A stretch of DNA of 7,253 bases from Deltaproteobacteria bacterium (lineage in GTDB: Bacteria; Desulfobacterota; GWC2-55-46): positions 1 to 7,253 of the forward strand of contig JAUSLB010000078.1 of NCBI GenBank assembly GCA_030646655.1. The letters are read 5' to 3'. Both the position numbers and the translations under genes were made by a program. Below the pieces are notes generated by a model. It did no database searches. It was not told where the DNA came from and saw only the letters and a program-made list of their open reading frames with translations. This document shows, piece after piece, positions 5,375 through 7,253 of the stretch. The number at the start of each line of letters is the position of its first letter. Position 1 is the first letter of the stretch.

Positions 5375-5899
5375 ATGAACAGGAAATCTTACATTACGGC
5401 CTTCGCTCTCTTCGCGGCGATTGCGTTCTTATTCGCGGGGTGCAAAAAGGGCGCAGAGAACCACCCGGCTTCAAGTCAGGCGGAAAGTTTGCCTGACCCG
5501 GTAATCCCCTTTAAGCTTACCACCTTTGACAAGAAGGAGTGGAGCGTGGCGGGGGTCAAGGGAAAGCCCCTTGTGATAAACTTCTGGGCCTCGTGGTGCG
5601 GGCCGTGCAGGCTCGAGGCGGGAGAGCTCCAGAGCGCGTACTTAAGCCTTAAAGACACCGGGGTCGAGTTCATAGGCGTTGCCGTTCAGGACACGGACAA
5701 GGACGCCATGGGCTTTATAAAAAAATACAACTTAACCTTCCCTTCCGGCAGGGACTCTACCGGCGAGATAATGAGGGCATACAACATCTACGGCGTGCCC
5801 ACCACCTATATAATCGGAAGGGACGGCAATATCAGATACGTCCATTCCGGAGCCATCACCGAAGAAATACTTAAGAGCGAGATAAAAAAGGCGCTCTGA
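5375..5899 (+). CDS. TlpA/ResA-like thiol-disulfide oxidoreductase lipoprotein
   Basis: The 174-residue product has a lipoprotein signal peptide (NRK, a hydrophobic run to residue 22, then FAGC with C23 as the likely lipidated cysteine) and a short polar linker to about 40. A thioredoxin-fold domain of the AhpC-TSA/Redoxin type spans about 43-173. Active-site cysteines C75 and C78 lie in NFWASWCGPCR, and the cis-proline is P142 in YGVPTTYIIGRDG. FIGVAVQDTDKDAMGFIKKYNLTFP (about 99-123) is the typical TlpA/ResA/CcmG insert. Such proteins reduce disulfides outside the cytoplasm, often in cytochrome c maturation or as partners of CcdA/DsbD. No cytochrome maturation gene is visible here, so the exact client is open. 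The residue after C23 is lysine, not the aspartate inner-membrane retention signal of enterobacteria. AAAGG stands 6 nt before the ATG. Confidence 0.93.
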   Translation: MNRKSYITAFALFAAIAFLFAGCKKGAENHPASSQAESLPDPVIPFKLTTFDKKEWSVAGVKGKPLVINFWASWCGPCRLEAGELQSAYLSLKDTGVEFIGVAVQDTDKDAMGFIKKYNLTFPSGRDSTGEIMRAYNIYGVPTTYIIGRDGNIRYVHSGAITEEILKSEIKKAL

Positions 5900-5940
5900 T
5901 CTTACCTTTGTTTTTTCCTGCTTAATCCCTGAAGCCCTTT

Positions 5941-5966
5941 CAGCGCGGCCGCTATAGGTTGCGCTG
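5941..5966. repeat. Small inverted repeat after the TlpA-like gene
   Basis: CAGCGC (5941-5946) and GCGCTG (5961-5966) form a perfect 6-bp inverted repeat around 14 nt. No T-tract follows on either strand, so a factor-independent terminator is not supported. Apart from this and the element at 6009-6139, the 287-bp gap between the TlpA-like gene and nrdJ shows no gene. Confidence 0.25.
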
Positions 5967-6008
5967 TATCTCTATCGCTGATAAAATTTAAGTAGAGCCT
6001 TGGCAGGT

Positions 6009-6139
6009 TGCGGAAAAACTCTCTCAGAGTGTCATTCTGAGCAAAGCGAAGAATCTCATCTTTCGGTAAATCAATAAGTTACGAGATTCTTCGGTCGCTC
6101 TGCTCCCTCAGAATGACCTGAAATCGGACTTTTTCCGCA
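6009..6139. repeat. Nested inverted-repeat (MITE-like) intergenic element
   Basis: Three pairs of arms nest around one centre. The outer arms TGCGGAAAAA (6009-6018) and TTTTTCCGCA (6130-6139) are perfect. The middle arms GTCATTCTGAG (6031-6041) and CTCAGAATGAC (6107-6117) are perfect. The inner arms CGAAGAATCTC (6047-6057) and GAGATTCTTCG (6083-6093) are perfect, leaving a 25-nt loop. Between middle and inner arms the right side has a few extra bases. The core GTCATTCTGAG-n-AGCGAAGAATCTC is a dispersed palindromic repeat seen in many unrelated bacterial genomes. No ORF or clear target-site duplication is present. The element ends 47 bp before the nrdJ start and would form a long hairpin in any transcript. 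Confidence 0.75.
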
Positions 6140-6186
6140 TCCAGTTAGTATGGTATTGGATTTCCTAAAAATGCTGAGAGGGCCGG

Positions 6187-7253
6187 ATGCCGCTTAACCT
6201 TTCGCCCGGAGCGCTGATAGTGCTTCAGAGGCGCTACCTAAAAAAAGACGAGTCAGGAAATATCGTCGAGACCCCTGAGGAGATGTTCCGGAGGGTAGCC
6301 AGCAATATCGCTCAGGCCGAAGGGCTTTACGACAAATCCCTTGTAAAGAAATACGAGGAAGAGTTCTACGGCATCCTTACGCGCCTTGAGTTCCTGCCAA
6401 ACTCGCCGACATTGATGAACGCTGGAAGGAGGCTCCAGCAGCTCGCGGCCTGCTTTGTGCTTCCTGTCAACGATTCGCTCGATTCCATCTTCGATTCGGT
6501 AAAGAATACCGCGATAATCCACCAGTCAGGCGGGGGCACGGGTTTTTCTTTCTCAAGGCTGCGGCCCTCGACCGATATCGTAAGCTCGACGGGCGGCACG
6601 GCGAGCGGGCCGGTATCCTTCATGCGGGTATTCAACTCGGCGACCGAGGCCATAAAGCAGGGCGGGACCCGGCGCGGCGCGAACATGGGCATACTTAAGA
6701 TCGACCACCCTGACATAATCTCTTTTATTACCGTCAAGGAAGACCCGGCGGAGTTCGTCAATTTCAACCTCTCCGTGGCGGTCACCGACTCTTTCATGGA
6801 GGCCCTTGAGAAAGGGGCGGACTATCCCCTTATAAACCCGAGGACAGGAAAGGCCACGGGGTATTTAAGCGCGCGCGAGGCCTTCGACAGGATCGTTGAG
6901 TGCGCGTGGAAGAGCGGGGAGCCGGGGGTCATATTCATAGACAGGATCAACGAGGCGAACCCGACCCCTCAGATAGGAGATTTCGAGGCGACGAACCCCT
7001 GCGGAGAGCAGCCGCTGCTTAATTACGAGCCCTGCAACTTAGGCTCCATCAACCTCGGGAGGATGCTTAAGAAAGACGCGAAGGGCTGGGCCATGGACTA
7101 TGAAAAGCTCGAATACACTATCCGCTTAAGCGTCCGCTTCCTCGATAATGTTATAGATATGAGCAGGTATCCCACCCGCGAGATAGACGCGATGGCAAAG
7201 GCGAACAGGAAGATAGGCCTCGGCGTCATGGGATTTGCGGATATGCTCGTAAG
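6187..7253 (+). CDS. nrdJ: Adenosylcobalamin-dependent (class II) ribonucleotide reductase, 5' part
   Basis: The frame stays open to the window edge, giving the first 355 residues of a protein that is usually about 600-900 long. It reduces ribonucleotides to deoxyribonucleotides using a cobalamin-generated thiyl radical. Visible landmarks are FLPNSPTLMNAG (69-80), the first redox cysteine C89 in LAACFVLP, the substrate-binding region SGGGTGFSFSRLRP (114-127), KQGGTRRGANMG (157-168), and NPCGEQPLLNYEPCNLGSINL (270-290). The last holds N270, the thiyl-radical cysteine C272, E274 and the second redox cysteine C283. The 11-residue spacing C272-C283 equals that of the Lactobacillus (408/419) and Thermotoga (322/333) class II enzymes and differs from class I. 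There is no N-terminal ATP-cone. ATG 6187 is the first start after an in-frame stop at 6175; GAGAGGG precedes it. No NrdR box or B12 riboswitch was recognised upstream. Confidence 0.95.
   Translation, partial: MPLNLSPGALIVLQRRYLKKDESGNIVETPEEMFRRVASNIAQAEGLYDKSLVKKYEEEFYGILTRLEFLPNSPTLMNAGRRLQQLAACFVLPVNDSLDSIFDSVKNTAIIHQSGGGTGFSFSRLRPSTDIVSSTGGTASGPVSFMRVFNSATEAIKQGGTRRGANMGILKIDHPDIISFITVKEDPAEFVNFNLSVAVTDSFMEALEKGADYPLINPRTGKATGYLSAREAFDRIVECAWKSGEPGVIFIDRINEANPTPQIGDFEATNPCGEQPLLNYEPCNLGSINLGRMLKKDAKGWAMDYEKLEYTIRLSVRFLDNVIDMSRYPTREIDAMAKANRKIGLGVMGFADMLV

Noticed and set aside
5884..5916. Terminator at the end of the TlpA-like gene
   Set aside because: A GG/CC plus A/T pairing leads into a run of six T, but only five clean pairs form around a 13-nt loop, too weak to call.
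6140..6186. NrdR box or cobalamin riboswitch before nrdJ
   Set aside because: No ACACTATATAT-type NrdR site and no B12 box could be seen; the gap is mostly filled by the inverted-repeat element.

Overview
This 7.25 kb window is a gene-dense, housekeeping-type stretch from a diderm bacterium. Two lipoprotein signal peptides and a LolB-like protein imply an outer membrane. The combination of a CarD-family RNA polymerase regulator, a YacL-type PIN/TRAM membrane protein, a coenzyme B12-dependent ribonucleotide reductase, moderately high GC and frequent AGG/ATA codons suits Nitrospirota or Desulfobacterota (former Deltaproteobacteria). That placement is an inference, not a proven assignment.

The left part (1-4681) is read on the minus strand. 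From right to left it holds a 91-residue conserved-looking protein of unknown function (4406-4681), a secreted protein with about 15 TPR repeats (2407-4119), a LolB-like lipoprotein overlapping it by 4 bp (1778-2410), carD (1167-1673) and a PIN/TRAM protein (141-1151) 15 bp further on. Two sigma70-type promoters are visible, one before the TPR gene and one before carD. They share an identical 16-bp block over the -35 region. Between the first promoter and the TPR start lies a leader of about 150 nt that could fold. The leftmost ~100 bp holds REP-like hairpins.

The right part (4749-7253) is read on the plus strand: thioredoxin (4904-5230) with a near-consensus promoter and a strong terminator, a TlpA/ResA-like lipoprotein thiol-disulfide oxidoreductase (5375-5899) with its own promoter, and the first 355 codons of a class II ribonucleotide reductase (6187 to the window end). 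A nested inverted repeat (6009-6139), a MITE-like intergenic element, sits just upstream of the reductase.

Functionally, thioredoxin is a plausible electron donor for the reductase, the TlpA-like protein does thiol chemistry outside the cytoplasm, and the TPR/LolB pair probably serves the cell envelope. I see no defence system, CRISPR array, rRNA, tRNA or transposase. The most interesting unexplained signals are non-coding: the shared promoter block, the possible structured leader, the two repeat families and a strong excess of the hexamer CTTAAG.
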